A stretch of DNA of 64,000 nt, taken from positions 18,035,501-18,099,500 of the forward strand of contig CM032230.1 in NCBI GenBank assembly GCA_019009955.1, given 5' to 3'. Below, piece by piece: positions 13,201-23,200 of this stretch. A model generated the notes under the pieces. It saw only the letters and a program-made list of their open reading frames with translations. It made no database searches and was not told the DNA's origin. This DNA comes from Riptortus pedestris. Its lineage: Eukaryota; Arthropoda; Insecta; Hemiptera; Alydidae. Positions within the stretch are counted from its first letter, which is position 1, and every line of letters starts with the position of its first letter. A program made the translations under genes and the position numbers.

Positions 13201-14691
13201 TTTATTTAATATTAATAAATAAATAAAAAGGTTTTTAATTATTGGCGTTTGATTTTTACCACATTCCATATACAGTTGTCCCTCGATAATCCGACACTTT
13301 TTAATCCGACGTACTCGGTAGTCCGACGCGCTACAGGCAGCAACATGCATCTCCCTCCCACCGCTCCGGCAGGAAGCAAAACAAACCTGCAGTGAAAAAA
13401 GTTACCAGTGAAAGCCCTTCTATTGCTTGACAACGCACCCGGACACCCTGACAAGGATGAATTAAAAGTTAAAACTGCCGATGGTTACATTGAGGTAATG
13501 TACTTGCCCCAAAACACGACCGCTTTTATCCAGCCAATGGACCAAAATGTCATAAAGACTCTCAAGGCACATTACAAAAAGCGCCTTTTAATGGATATTG
13601 TCAGTCAATCTAATGATGACATTGCAGCCATTTTGAAATCCTTTAACATTAAGGATGCGATTTTGAATGCAGCATTTGCTTGGCAGCAACTAAAAAGCAC
13701 AACCTTGATAAAATCTTGGAAGAATATTTGGCCTAAGAACCCACATCTTACAACATTAAGAATAAAACATCTTTGATAATATGACATTTTTGGTAATCCG
13801 ACATTTTCGGTAATCCAACACTCTCTTGGTCCCTTAACTGTCGGATTATCGAGGGACAACTGTATTTAAAGAAAATTCAAATGCTTTTTTTTTTTCAAAA
13901 ATATAATATAATGAAACATTCTATATTATACAAGAAACATATTACTATTCAAACTCATTGAATTATCCTTCTTCGCAACACCTCAGGACTTTCTGGCAAA
14001 TCTTTTTTTTTTTGACGGGATTTGTTTTTCATTAGGCACTCCCCTTGTAAGATCTCAATCGGTTTTTGTTATGCTTTTTCTTGTAGTATTCTCCCTCCCA
14101 TCTAAATAGATCTACTACGGAGTTGCAAACAAACAGGGTTAGGCATTGCACTCAAGTAGAATTCAACTCAATGATATTTAGTCCAGCCCTGCTAATGTCA
14201 ACTTCAAGAGCAATTAAAAAACTGAATTAGAAAAATAGTGTAAGGGTAATGGCTTAAAATGGAAATCCAAAGAAATAAATGAATTGAATGAATTTGCACT
14301 TAACCAGTTTCTGGACCTCAAAAACCTCTGTTGATGCTTACCTGCTTCCTTTAATTCAAATTTTAATCCAGAGACTTTTCTTCAACTAAATTTATATCTA
14401 GTTTTTAGAATCTTTATTTTTAGTAAATTAGGCTGACCAAATACTTAAAATATTATTAATTATTTTTCATTTGAAAAGTGATGAGGAAAATGCATATAAT
14501 GTTATATATGTTGCTAGGAGGCAAGGAGCGATGATTTATCAAATGTTGGAGAGCAGATGAGGCAGATGCGCGAGCTGGGTTTGACTGATGATGCAGTCAA
14601 TCTACAAGCACTCCAGCTAGCGGGCGGCAATCTACACGCTGCTGTAGATCTAGTCTTCTCCGGAGCCATAACTTCACATAACTCTATATAA
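1531..14691 (+). CDS. UBL7: UBL7 orthologue (ubiquitin-like protein 7), complete coding gene of nine exons
   Basis: Nine exons (1531-1672, 1762-1863, 1971-2074, 4009-4142, 5434-5590, 5903-6022, 9440-9536, 12208-12338, 14518-14691) join with matching phases into 387 codons including the TAA stop, against about 380 residues in vertebrate UBL7. The N-terminal ubiquitin-like domain is about residues 1-80 (LVYCGNILDDELTL, then GLKPGVMLHVLKK). A middle region carries the family signature ITPGLSQDP and an acidic serine-rich stretch. The C-terminus is a UBA domain (MRQMRELGLTDDAVNLQALQ and LAGGNLHAAVDLVFSG). Ubl-UBA proteins of this type bind ubiquitin or the proteasome, and the exact role of UBL7 is poorly defined. 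Introns are long and repeat-rich: 6023-9439 and 9537-12207 hold a minisatellite and mobile elements. An AATAAA at 14738 is a likely poly(A) signal. Confidence 0.92.
1762..1863 (+). CDS. UBL7: UBL7 coding exon 2
   Basis: This exon encodes the rest of the ubiquitin-like domain (VYCGNILDDELTL ... PGVMLHVLKKKAK). The acceptor ends at 1761 and the donor GTATTG starts at 1864. The split codon G|AA is restored correctly. Confidence 0.9.
1971..2074 (+). CDS. UBL7: UBL7 coding exon 3
   Basis: Acceptor CTATTTTCAG, donor GTTTGA at 2075. The exon encodes a helical linker that follows the ubiquitin-like domain in this family. Confidence 0.88.
2655..3517 (+). mobile_element. HINE-like repeat family, copy 1 (long form)
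   Basis: It begins with a diverged head (AAAGTCCGTGCACGGGCTGC, then AACTAAGAAGATTTCCC) and ends with GGGAAATCTGCTAGAA. Its interior includes a segment (about 2720-2990) shared with copy 9 at 48705 but missing from most others. The microsatellite core is reduced to a few TA steps at about 3420. It lies in UBL7 intron 3. The family is described under findings. Confidence 0.75.
4009..4142 (+). CDS. UBL7: UBL7 coding exon 4
   Basis: Acceptor TGTTTTAG, donor GTATCA at 4143. The exon carries the conserved ITPGLSQDPVAISLIQD segment, closely matched in vertebrate UBL7. Confidence 0.9.
5434..5590 (+). CDS. UBL7: UBL7 coding exon 5
   Basis: Acceptor TTTTTCAG, donor GTAAGT at 5591. The exon encodes HPALAEAANHIAATVHEEA and then an acidic LSDDDDMESSQ ending, corresponding to the LSDDEDD region of vertebrate UBL7. 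Confidence 0.9.
5903..6022 (+). CDS. UBL7: UBL7 coding exon 6 (possibly alternative)
   Basis: The acceptor TTTGTTAG and donor GTAATT enclose 40 codons in phase 0-0, so the exon can be skipped without a frameshift. It ends EGDEWESSQ, echoing the DDDMESSQ end of exon 5, and its basic start (MVRRRLASRRRSS) has no clear counterpart in vertebrate UBL7. It could be a lineage-specific or alternative exon. Confidence 0.65.
6350..7612. repeat. 47-bp minisatellite in UBL7 intron 6
   Basis: About 26 head-to-tail copies of a 47-bp unit containing CAGTCACTGAACATGC and CAGCCTTTGGCACATG. Copies differ mainly at a few positions (CATTGTC, CATAGTC, GCGCATAGTCAGG), so higher-order subtypes are visible. The outer copies are more degenerate. 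A poly-C run follows at about 7620. The period is not a multiple of three and no gene is implied. Confidence 0.95.
7630..9160. other. UBL7 intron sequence with no recognised feature
   Basis: AT-rich intron. I see no coding exon, no tRNA-like sequence and no repeat shared with the rest of the window. Confidence 0.5.
9341..9364 (+). repeat. (TG)n microsatellite
   Basis: A short pure TG run just upstream of UBL7 exon 7. It generates spurious open frames on both strands. Confidence 0.9.
9440..9536 (+). CDS. UBL7: UBL7 coding exon 7
   Basis: Acceptor TGTTTTGCAG, donor GTAAAC at 9537, phase 1. The exon encodes a serine-rich linker ending in AITHAQLAAALASAA, parallel to the ITQSELATALA motif of vertebrate UBL7. 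Confidence 0.88.
9947..11316 (+). mobile_element. HINE-like repeat, copy 2, interrupted by a second repeat
   Basis: The head (GTCCATCACGCAGGGGCTGC, CTAAGCAGATTTCCC) and the tail (TTGAACGGACCTCATTTTCG ... GATTTCCCTTAAGAGAAAT) are intact but separated by a (TA)n tract and about 950 bp of an unrelated minus-oriented repeat (10216-11170). The same composite occurs at 50873-52428. Confidence 0.75.
10216..11170 (-). mobile_element. Arthropod repeat ending in CCGGCTTCGCCCGGG, embedded in (TA)n
   Basis: Read on the minus strand it starts at the (TA)n tract with CTAGCTCAGATACCCGGCTT, contains two diverged tandem copies of an about 300-bp unit, and ends with a segment containing GGTTCAGCCGTTTATGCGTG and AACAAACAAACAAACA. 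Sequences of this style are widespread in arthropod genomes, but I cannot assign the class. It is nested in a HINE-like element. Confidence 0.6.
11655..12058 (-). mobile_element. HINE-like repeat, degenerate 5' half
   Basis: It matches the inner half of the family on the minus strand (GCAGAAATCGGTCTGG near 11665, then GAGCTTAGTTTATGAAGC and CACCTGCATGATGG at the outer end). It lacks the microsatellite and hairpin tail. It is an old copy in UBL7 intron 7. Confidence 0.55.
12208..12338 (+). CDS. UBL7: UBL7 coding exon 8
   Basis: Acceptor TGTGTGTTTAG, donor GTTAGC at 12339. The exon encodes a glycine-rich turn and ITAEMVSEAMERAMAS, the equivalent of the ITNDLFSQALQHAL segment, followed by a proline/threonine linker. 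Confidence 0.88.
12557..12640 (+). mobile_element. tRNA-derived SINE-like head
   Basis: This has the shape of a pol III promoter: an A-box-like TGGCTCAGTTGGTAGC and, about 35 bp later, a weak B-box-like AGATCAAAGCTC. It directly abuts the fold-back repeat that follows. It is not a functional tRNA gene because the cloverleaf does not close. Confidence 0.4.
12636..13178. repeat. Fold-back element with about 100-bp inverted arms
   Basis: The left arm (about 12636-12745, including GGTTATTGGGAGGCCACCCA) returns as its reverse complement at about 13075-13178. A non-repetitive spacer of roughly 330 bp lies between. It has no open frame. It is probably a MITE or a pair of oppositely inserted SINE tails. 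Confidence 0.6.
13273..13862 (+). mobile_element. Internally deleted Tigger/pogo-like DNA transposon
   Basis: The termini are perfect 23-bp inverted repeats (starting CAGTTGTCCCTCGATAATCC) flanked by TA on both sides, the target duplication of the Tc1/mariner superfamily. The 590-bp element keeps only the C-terminal part of a DDE-1 transposase (frame 13408-13776) with LLLDNAPGHP (second catalytic Asp) and LPQNTTAFIQPMDQNVIK (third Asp in PMDQ). The DNA-binding half and first Asp are missing, so it cannot self-mobilise. The identical arms suggest fairly recent mobilisation in trans. Confidence 0.88.
13408..13776 (+). pseudogene. Truncated Tigger-type transposase
   Basis: This open frame lies inside the TIR-bounded element. 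The DNAPGHP and QPMDQ motifs define the jerky/Tigger DDE domain. Only about 120 residues remain of a protein normally 500 or more residues long. Confidence 0.8.
14518..14691 (+). CDS. UBL7: UBL7 terminal exon with UBA domain
   Basis: The acceptor ends TTGCTAG at 14517. The exon encodes the three-helix UBA domain (MRELGLTDDAVNLQALQLAG ... AAVDLVFSG) and stops at TAA 14689-14691. An AATAAA lies about 50 bp downstream. Confidence 0.92.
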   Translation, partial: EARSDDLSNVGEQMRQMRELGLTDDAVNLQALQLAGGNLHAAVDLVFSGAITSHNSI

Positions 14692-14737
14692 TTATGTATA
14701 TTTACTCACCCATAAATTTTATATTGTAAGTCTTTGT

Positions 14738-14743
14738 AATAAA
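14738..14743 (+). terminator. Poly(A) signal AATAAA of UBL7
   Basis: A canonical hexamer 47 bp after the UBL7 stop codon, in an AT-rich 3' UTR. Confidence 0.6.
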
Positions 14744-14759
14744 TTAATTTAAGTTAGCT

Positions 14760-15195
14760 TCTTCTTCTTATTTCCTCAATATCCTTAATATATTGTCAGA
14801 AGAATAGAATTCTTTCTAATCTGCTCACCTTATCGTCTTTCATCAGCTTACTTTGTTATGATCTGTGATAGGTTTTACTTCCTTGTTTAGTAGTTAGATC
14901 ATTAGATCATTGTACTCTTTACTCAAAAGTTGACAGTTTATAATATTGAATTTACTAATAGATTAAATCATAACATCTCTTACAAAGCAAAATCAAATAA
15001 TGAAATATTCAACTCGGCTATAAAAAAAAAATCAGCCGTGTGCAGCCCTGATCAACTATGAATGCAGGAATTCCTCCCTTGCAGACTGCCTAAGATCCAA
15101 TGTCTATCATGCCTTATGATCTCCTCAGGCCTAAATACTAACTGAAAAGTGGCGAATTTGAGGTTGTGAAGAAGAGGCAGTTTGGTTCAAAATCT
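14760..15195. other. Intergenic sequence, no recognised feature
   Basis: UBL7 3' flank. AT-rich, without coding signal until the retroelement remnant that follows. Confidence 0.5.
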
Positions 15196-15199
15196 TCAT

Positions 15200-16830
15200 C
15201 AAGTGGGACACAGCTTTGCCTATCAATAACCTATCTAATTGGTATCCTTTAGGTTCCTGCCCATAGTAGGCGCTGTGTGTCTTAACGGATCTCCCTGCTT
15301 TTCTACCCTGATCAGGCTCTGTCTACCGTGTGGACTCGATGATTTCCTTTACACCATGAAGATCCTGTCAAAGTCATTGGCATCATCCGCATCAGGGATG
15401 CCAAAGAGGTATTTTATGGCAAAAGTTAAAAGGCCCCAATGTTGTGCTACTACTAGAAGACTACTAGGAGGAGAGTCTTCCCAGTAAAGCTTCACAATGG
15501 CTGACCAGCCGGGGGGTTCTCAAGTAACTCTCTGGTATTGAGAGCTGAGGTGTCTGCGATAGAGAGAGTTATATCCTTTATATTATACCTGGGTTTCCTA
15601 AAGAGCCCATTGAATAACTTTGAAACTCATATCCATCCGGGTGGTGTTGATGCCCAATATCAGTTGCCAGTGCTCTTCGGTTACTATGACTTTGCCCTGC
15701 TGAAGGAAGACCAAACTCCCTTCATTCTTTGCAGACACAATGAAATGAACAGTAACAGAAAATTATTATTCTAGTGTCACCCTTAATGGAAGCATGTCAG
15801 CAATGTTCTCCAAATGGGTTAACCTCTACCTATGGCTTTTCATCGCAGGTGGTTATCATTACCACTGGACCATCAAGTGCTCTACGATGGCAGAGTTGGT
15901 ATGGAGATCGTGGTGTAATGCCCCGTCCCAAATTAAGATTACCCCATTCAGGGTCCCGTGCATTCTCCTCCAAAACCTCCAAATCTTCTTCGCTTCCTCC
16001 GGGTATCGGCTTCTCCCTAGGTGTCTTTAGTTGCTGCACCCCTCTGGGGGAGAGTACATTCCCTCTTCCCTCTATCTCTACATCCCCCCCCCCCCGAGTA
16101 CTGATCCTACAACCGTCTGAAGTAATACTCTTGTTCGAATCCTTATTTACCTCTGTCAGATGTGCCAGGTTACTCCTAATTTTGACCCAAGACAGGGTAG
16201 TGCTCCCAACATGGTCTGTCCTCCGTCCGCAATACGCCTTTGTCGGGTATTGCGTAGGCTTTCTCACCCTTGTTCAATTGCCATTCAGAGCCAGTCTTGT
16301 TGAGTAGCTCCAGCCATAAAATGCTTGAACGCCCGTCTACTACCACCCGTGCTATTCTCAATCCACCAGTAGTCGGATATTTGGGGTCGACCAACACATT
16401 CTCCCAGGCCACTCAATCTCCCAGGCACCAAGCTTTCATAGTAGGGAGGGACTAATTCCGCATTCACTAATTCAACATCGGTTTTTCTCTTGTCCATCAT
16501 TCTTGGCCAGCGTTATTTTATTTCTGTCCATAGGCCAACCGTAGCCTTAATCAACCTTGAAGGGATATCGACTACCGTGTTGAATCTCTGATGCATGTCC
16601 ATGCCCAGGCATCTGCTACAGTCAATATCTACTTCTGCTATCACCACAGGGTGGATAGTAGATGCGGTAGGCCTGGTTCAATTGGCCTCGAACCGACTGC
16701 TCACCAAGAACAGTCAACGCCTCCCCGGACACTCCCTTTAATTTACTACTTGGGGGAAGTAGCTCTCTCAGAGAGCTTTTGGTCACATTTTCATAATAAT
16801 AAAAGCAAGAGGTGGTAAGTATTTAATGAG
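15200..16830 (-). pseudogene. Remnant of an env-bearing Ty3/gypsy (errantivirus-like) element
   Basis: Read on the minus strand, frames near 16750-16170 resemble the protease and the protease-RT spacer of gypsy elements (a SGEALTVLGEQSVRGQ-like piece, then a segment typical of the spacer). They are followed directly by 15830-15240, which resembles the N-terminal half of the fusion-type envelope carried by insect errantiviruses, including its conserved FG-x-x-D-x-D-D pattern. Reverse transcriptase, RNase H and integrase are absent between them, so a large internal deletion is implied. Both parts are broken by frameshifts. GC content is visibly higher than in the surroundings. No LTRs were recognised. 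Confidence 0.55.
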
Positions 16831-17560
16831 AATGGGGAAAGGGCGCTCTTTAGTGGAGGATGATGGTCAGTGTTGAGGAATGGGCACCATAGGGGAGTAA
16901 TGGGCAGACAAAGTTGGAGACCTTTTTCAAGAGAACAGTAGGCCCTGGAATGGTGGAGATTGGCAAGAGAAGAAGGACTGGAAGGGGAAATGGTTAGAGA
17001 TCCCTGCGAACCCTGCTTTTCATTACTCTTAGGGAGGCCTCTGCCTTAAAAGGATTTTTACAAACAATATTGTTAAAACAACAAATTAGTATGATAAACA
17101 TATTATATTTAAAAAATAAATTATTATAAAATATAATTAGATTATGCTTAGAAGGTATATCGTAATACTGTTTAAAGAATATTATTTTGGAATATTACAA
17201 CATATTGCTATTTGATTTATTATCTATGGCACAATTAAGACTTATTCTAATTCTATTCTAATTATTGAGACATAGAAGAAGAATATCTTTATAGTAGTGG
17301 TCAATAGATTTATATTAAAATAGAATATTTATAGACTAACAGTTTCTAAAATTGATTGATTGTCCTAAATTTTAATACTTTTTTAAGACATATTGCTAGA
17401 AATAGTGATTTATTTTTCCAAGATAACTAATTATTCAAAAGTATTCATTTGTAGCAGATATTTCTTATATTAATATGAAATACATCGATCATAAAATGCA
17501 ATCTGAAAGAATAGAACCCTCTTCTAGATGTCATTGAACAAAAAATGCTATTTGAAAGAA
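16831..17560. other. Intergenic sequence, no recognised feature
   Basis: A G-rich, non-coding stretch (16840-17040), possibly part of the adjoining retroelement, gives way to strongly AT-rich DNA. Confidence 0.4.
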
Positions 17561-17569
17561 TAAAACACT

Positions 17570-18700
17570 CTTGCAGATGATACTTTTGAACATACAGACA
17601 GCGGGACCATTGCTCTCATGAGGATACTCCCCCCTGCACCGAAAAGAGAGCTACGAGGGAGTCTGTGGGACGACACCGTTGTAATCGACGCTCCGTATAC
17701 GAAGCCGATCACGCACACCCTGTCGGCCATCTGTTTAGTGGACAACCAGAAATAGTGCATGTCAGCCGCTACGACGGCAAGCGACCAAGACGTGGACGGT
17801 CATCGCAGAGCACATATCGACTCCACTGCAACGACGGGCCACTGGATCAACCTCAACGCTCATTGCAAGGGTTCTACCGCCGCGACTACTACTACCGGGG
17901 GCTCTAGATGTGAATTTCCAGACTGCAACGTCAGTAAATCAGGTACAGCCTATGTATTCATTTATCCCGTCTACTCATGGGAATCGGCCAGTTATTACGT
18001 GTATTTATGCCTCTAATTGGGGCGGACCAATCGACCTGTCGCTATGCGTGGACCGAGAAGTCAACTGGCTTATGGAGTGTATGGACCAATCAACCTGTCA
18101 CTCTGCGTGGACCGAAGAAACTTGCCGACCACAGAGCCACGTGGACCAATTGACCTATCACTATGCGTGGGCCGAGGAAGTCCACCTGCCTATAGACATC
18201 ATATGTCAGTCGATCTACCGCTCTGAGTAGAGGATGCTCATAGCGCGTGGACCACTCGTCTTATCGCTATGCCCCAATCAAGCTCGCGAAGCTCGGCGTT
18301 TGAGGAAGCCAGGTTGTCGCTAGGTCCACTGTAGACGATACATGACTGGATGCAGAAGGAAGCGCCAACCTTCACCGGAGAAAACCACGAGGATCCAGTG
18401 CACTTCCTAACCGTGATGGGGTCTTACATCGTCAACATCCTTGGGTAACCGGAGATAAGACAATTTGCTTGGACGAAGAAGAAGCTGAAACGAGAAAGGG
18501 GACGGGATTTGGACCTCGAAGGACGCAAAAACACTAGCGGTACTCCACTCCTGCCTCCTGACCTACTTCACCGAGGCGGTAAACATCACCGAGCAGTGGC
18601 TTGGAACCGATTTTCCCCGTGTTCCGCTAGGATAAAACCTACGGGATTCCTCTTGGGGAAGGAATTGGAACACCTCTAGTGTTGGACCTTCACACATCGC
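17570..18700 (+). pseudogene. GC-rich retroelement fragment with gag-like motif
   Basis: This is a sharply bounded GC-rich island. At about 18345-18440 the plus strand reads EAPTFTGENHEDPVHFL, the pattern of Ty3/gypsy Gag (F-G-x2-x-EDPxxFL). Upstream, about 17990-18240 holds imperfect 50-60-bp repeats containing ATGCGTGGACCGA. Stops interrupt every frame. I could not identify LTRs. Confidence 0.45.
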
Positions 18701-18729
18701 ATAGAAAGGAACTGCATTCTTTTATTTTA

Positions 18730-19230
18730 CTCTCTGCCCATCGGACAGCCGGGCCTCTCTTGTCACCGTCTCTCGCTGAGGATGGCCTCGTGAGACCATG
18801 ACCTCAAACAAGAATTTCGTACACTACCAGGAACCAACATCATATTAGAATAAAATGAGAAGTAAAACAGAATATTTATAACAGTATCATGTCTCTTGGA
18901 ATATATCTTCCTGCTTAATAAATCCATTCTCATCGCTAGTTTTTTTTTTGTAAGATATTAAACTTGGTCAATGTTAAATTAACTATTATACAAGTATGAC
19001 AATTGGGGTTTGTAACTGGGTTATTAAAAATTGAGAACACTTTATATCTTAAAGGTGAAAAATTACGAATATTATGTTTGAATTGTACAGCAATAATAAT
19101 CATATTTACAAAAAAACACAAGTTCTAAACATTTTATGAATAAAATCCTTAGTTCTAAATTAAAAAAATATTTGTCTTCCATCTTTGTTTTAAAATGTAA
19201 ATTTTAAGTGGTATAAATTACACATATATT
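18730..19230. other. Intergenic sequence downstream of the GABA-B receptor
   Basis: Mostly AT-rich with no coding signal. It contains the probable poly(A) site of the minus-strand receptor near 19232. Confidence 0.5.
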
Positions 19231-19231
19231 A

Positions 19232-19237
19232 TTTATT
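19232..19237 (-). terminator. Candidate poly(A) signal of the GABA-B receptor
   Basis: An AATAAA on the minus strand about 100 bp after the receptor stop codon. Confidence 0.5.
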
Positions 19238-19338
19238 ATATTGAAAAAAAGTATGGTTATTAATATCACTCATATGTCTTGAACAGAAGCTTGCAGCAAT
19301 ATCTGAAATCCTCTTTTCTCGAGAGTTTAAAAAACGTA

Positions 19339-20204
19339 TTAAGAATTATCCTGATTGTCAAACCACAACTCATTGTTTGGGCTGAGACTGGCAGTTCTCT
19401 TTCCTTCGGTTGCCGGCTGGCCTGTTTCTTCCAGGGACTTGCTCTTGCTGTCTGGGGTCACTACTAGGAAGTGGTTGAGATTCCCTAGGCTGGAAGTGGG
19501 GATGATCCTATGAGGGAATCGTGGGGAGCCTCGCCTCCTTTGGGCCTCATCATCTACCTGCTCCTCAAGGGACTTGCTTTTGGTGTCTGGGGTCGCTACG
19601 AGGTGCTGGTTGAGGTTCCCTAGGCTGGAAGTGGGGATGATCTTATCGAGGCACTGTGGGGAGCCTTCCCTCCTAGGGGCATCATCCTCTATGTGCTCCT
19701 CGAGGGAATTGCTGTTGGTGTCTGGTGTCGCTACGTGGAGGTGATTGAGGTTCCCTAAGCTGGATGTGGGAGTGATCCTATGAGGGCATTGTGGGGAGCT
19801 TTCCCTGCTAGCGCTATCATCCTCTACGTGCTCCTCGAGGGAACTACTCTTGGTGTCTGGCGATGCTACGAGGAGATGATTGAGGTTCCCTAGGCTGGAA
19901 GTGGGGAGGATCCTGTGTGGGAACCGTGGGGAGCCTCGCCTCCTTGGGGGCTGATTCTCTCCCTGCTCCTCGAGGGACTTGCTCTTGGTGCCAGGGGTCG
20001 CTACGAGGAGGTGGTTGAGGTTTCCTAGGCTGGAAGTGGGGATGATCCTATGAGGGAACCGTGGGGACCCTCGCCTCCTAGGGGTCACACCCTCTGCTTC
20101 CTCCTGCTCCATGGAGAACCAAACCCTAGGCTGGCACAGGCTCTGCACGGACCTCGCCTGTCTTCCTCTCCGCTCAGATAAACTCTCCACTCTTCCCCCA
20201 AAAC
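19339..20204 (-). CDS. GABA-B-R2: GABA-B receptor terminal exon with five 45-aa tandem repeats
   Basis: Acceptor TTCCTGTTAG at 20205; stop at 19341-19339. After a short basic start (VESLSERRGRQ), five tandem units of 45 residues follow, each containing GSPxxPHRIIPTSSLGNLNH and LVATPDTKSKSLEE with an acidic linker. The exon then ends in a unique tail (LSPNNELWFDNQDNS). The repeats are rich in Ser/Thr-Pro sites and lack hydrophobic segments, suggesting a disordered, possibly phosphorylated cytoplasmic region. Phase agrees with the previous exon. That this is the tail of the receptor, not a separate gene, is inferred from splice phase and strand. Confidence 0.82.
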
Positions 20205-23200
20205 CTAACAGGAATATATATCTATATAAATTTCCATTTTGTCAATTCGTTTTGAATGAAATGCATTTATATTATTATTATTTATTAGCTTTTATTACTA
20301 AAACTTTTTGCTACTATGACTAATTGGGACGGGGTATTTACAGGTTACCACCATTTTCTATCTAGGGTGCGACTAAGGATTTTATTTAGTGAGTTCGTCA
20401 CTAAATATATTCCTATTACCCAGGTGAGAATCAAATTCGTCCCTCTAAATACATTTTTTTTTAAATAAATTTTGATACAAAAACAGCTATGTAACTCACC
20501 TAAAGAATATTTTCTTTCCCTGATGTCAAAATCATAAATTTTCAAGTAGGGTGCTTTGTTAATGGCTGCATGACTGGTATTGCACGATGATTCAAGGCTT
20601 CCTGAATTGTTTCCTGGTACAAATCCAGCAAAGTATTCCATATGAGCCCTCAAGGCTGATGCCAAGCCCGCAGGCGCTGAAGATTTCCGAACGGAAGGAG
20701 TCAATATATTGAGAAATCTAGAAAGGAAAAATAATAGTATCATACTGAATAATTAGTAGCCTACTGAAATAATTTTCAAATAAATTAATCAATCAATATA
20801 TCAATACTCTTTTAATCATGTTTCCGTACATATAAATATTAATGTTTTTTAGCAGATTTTCCTTAAGGGGAATCAGCTATTGAGGTCGTAATCATGACGC
20901 GATTTTCGAAAATTTCTTCAAATGTCCATCGATCCTACCCAGGAGATGACGAAAATGAGGTCCGTTCAAAACTATATATATATATTTGTCTGTTAACACT
21001 CTAGCGGTTGCAATTTTTGTTTAATCGTCACCAAACTCGGTATTTAATCGTTTTATGTAAAAAAGAAGATCAAGTTCGTTAACGGCTGAAATCGGACCAG
21101 TGGGAGGGGGGGTTTAGAGGGGGGATTTTCAAAAATTCGAAATATCTCCGTTATTATGCATCGGATCGAAAATTTGTATATAACCAATCGTATTGCAAAT
21201 TAAATTTACTATAAATATTGTTATATGCATTTATTCTCTATCTTGAATATTAACCGAGATATTTGCATTTGTATTCTGCGTGTGGTCACCAGTAGGCTAT
21301 GTTTGGACTTTCCGCCGAGAGCTCTGGCGGGCGTTTCCATAACTATTAGTCCTTCGTGAATAGGTTTAGAGGTTAGGTTAACTGTTTTTTTTTTTTGGGC
21401 TAGGAACTACTGGGTTATTACGCCCTAAATAATGTTTTAGGTTTAGAGGTTTCTTACTACTACTGTTGTTATTAGGCAGATTTCTCTATTGTAAAACTTC
21501 ACGTGGGAAATCTGCTTAGTTTACGCAGCCCCTGCGTGACGGACTTTTTTTCTTTCTTTTTTTCAGTGAATGCATGTATAAGAAGCGTTAAGTAGGAGGG
21601 AGAGCGGTACTTGCACACAGCCTATTAGAGGATTTCATATTAACAATATGATTGTATAAATTGTATCCTTCTATAGTAAGGGGGAAGGAGGTACTTGCCC
21701 GTAGGCTTCTAGAGGAATATAAATATTTGAAATATGATTGTGCGGCATTGGGCTGAGGGTAGGATGTGAGGGTGGTGGTTTAGGGGAGATATATAGAAGG
21801 AAGGGGATAGGTAAATGTGGCGGCATTGGGTTGAGGGTGGGATGGGAGGGTGGTGGATTAGAGGGGGTGGTATATATTGGTGTTTAATCGATTTGAAATT
21901 GTTTTCCTCAAGCTCATTATGATGTTGTGACCAAGGTTTTCTTATAAAATTTTTAAATTCGTTTTGTAATGTAAAGGGGAGTTAGATTAAATAGATATGG
22001 CAAATAGTGGTAGCCCTAGGTGCGAATACACAGACCTGCCCTCTCTTGGCTAAGAGTGGAGTTAGTAGCGGGGCCGGGAGAGGGGGAAGCGTGGGTAGGC
22101 AGAGTTTGCCGAGGACTGTTGTGGTACACTGCCTTAAGCCCTCGCACGATGGACATAACAGGTTAGGGCTACCCTTACTATTTGCCATATAGCCTTTAGC
22201 TTTTGTGGGTGTGTGTAGCTGTAACCCCGTATATTCTTTTAGTGTATATACCCTCTGTTGTATTGTTATTATTATAATTATAAATGGAACTATTTAGTAA
22301 TCAATGAATGTTATTTAGTAACTGTAAATATAGTTTTAAATGTGAAGTGATTAACTCAGTCTCCCTGTACCCGATATGTCCCAGCTTTACAAGTGGTGTC
22401 AGGTGTGGGGTACGTGAGCTCTGTATAACGCAGGGTTATAGAAGTAATATAAGGTGCGGAGAAAGAGAGGGAGTCGGGAGTCTAGGGGTAGCTTATCTCT
22501 AGCTGCCGTTCTTATCTAGGCGTATCGGCTTATCAAGCGGTGGGGTTCGCAGGACCTTATCGCCTACTGTTTTATTATTAATTTTATTACTTAGTAATAA
22601 ATTTGCGGTGTACCTTTATAGGTGTGTGGGTACTCGTTGGAATGTGTCCAACATGTTGATTTCAGAGGAAATGATCGCAACCCTACAGAGCCAACTACAG
22701 GAAGCTCTGGAGTCTAATCGTGAATTCAAAGAAGAGCTGGTCAAATCGTGAGATGCCTTTCGTGCCTCGGGGATTCTTCCACCAAGAAAAGTTATGTCCC
22801 TACAGGGGATGATTTCCCCATGGTCGGGAGACGAATCATTGGTCCCCATCAGTGATTTCCTTATTGGTATCGAATTAGTAGCAGAATGTGGCTATTGGGA
22901 GGACATGGATATGGCACTAGTGGCCAGGATGCGTTTAAAGGTTCAGCGGCGGCTTTCATGGCAAGTCGAACCGACATACATGGGCCGGGAGTAGAGATGG
23001 GATTTTACCCGGAAAATACCCAAATTCGGGTAAATACCTGGGAAAATACCCGGGAAAATACCCGATTAGGTAAATATTCGGGTATTTTTAAATTAGCTCC
23101 CCGAACTATTTTTGTAGTTATAGATTCTAAAACTTTTGTGTTGAAACGATTTAATGTTTGACTTATCAACGTGTACAGAGACTGTACATCGCTTACCGAG

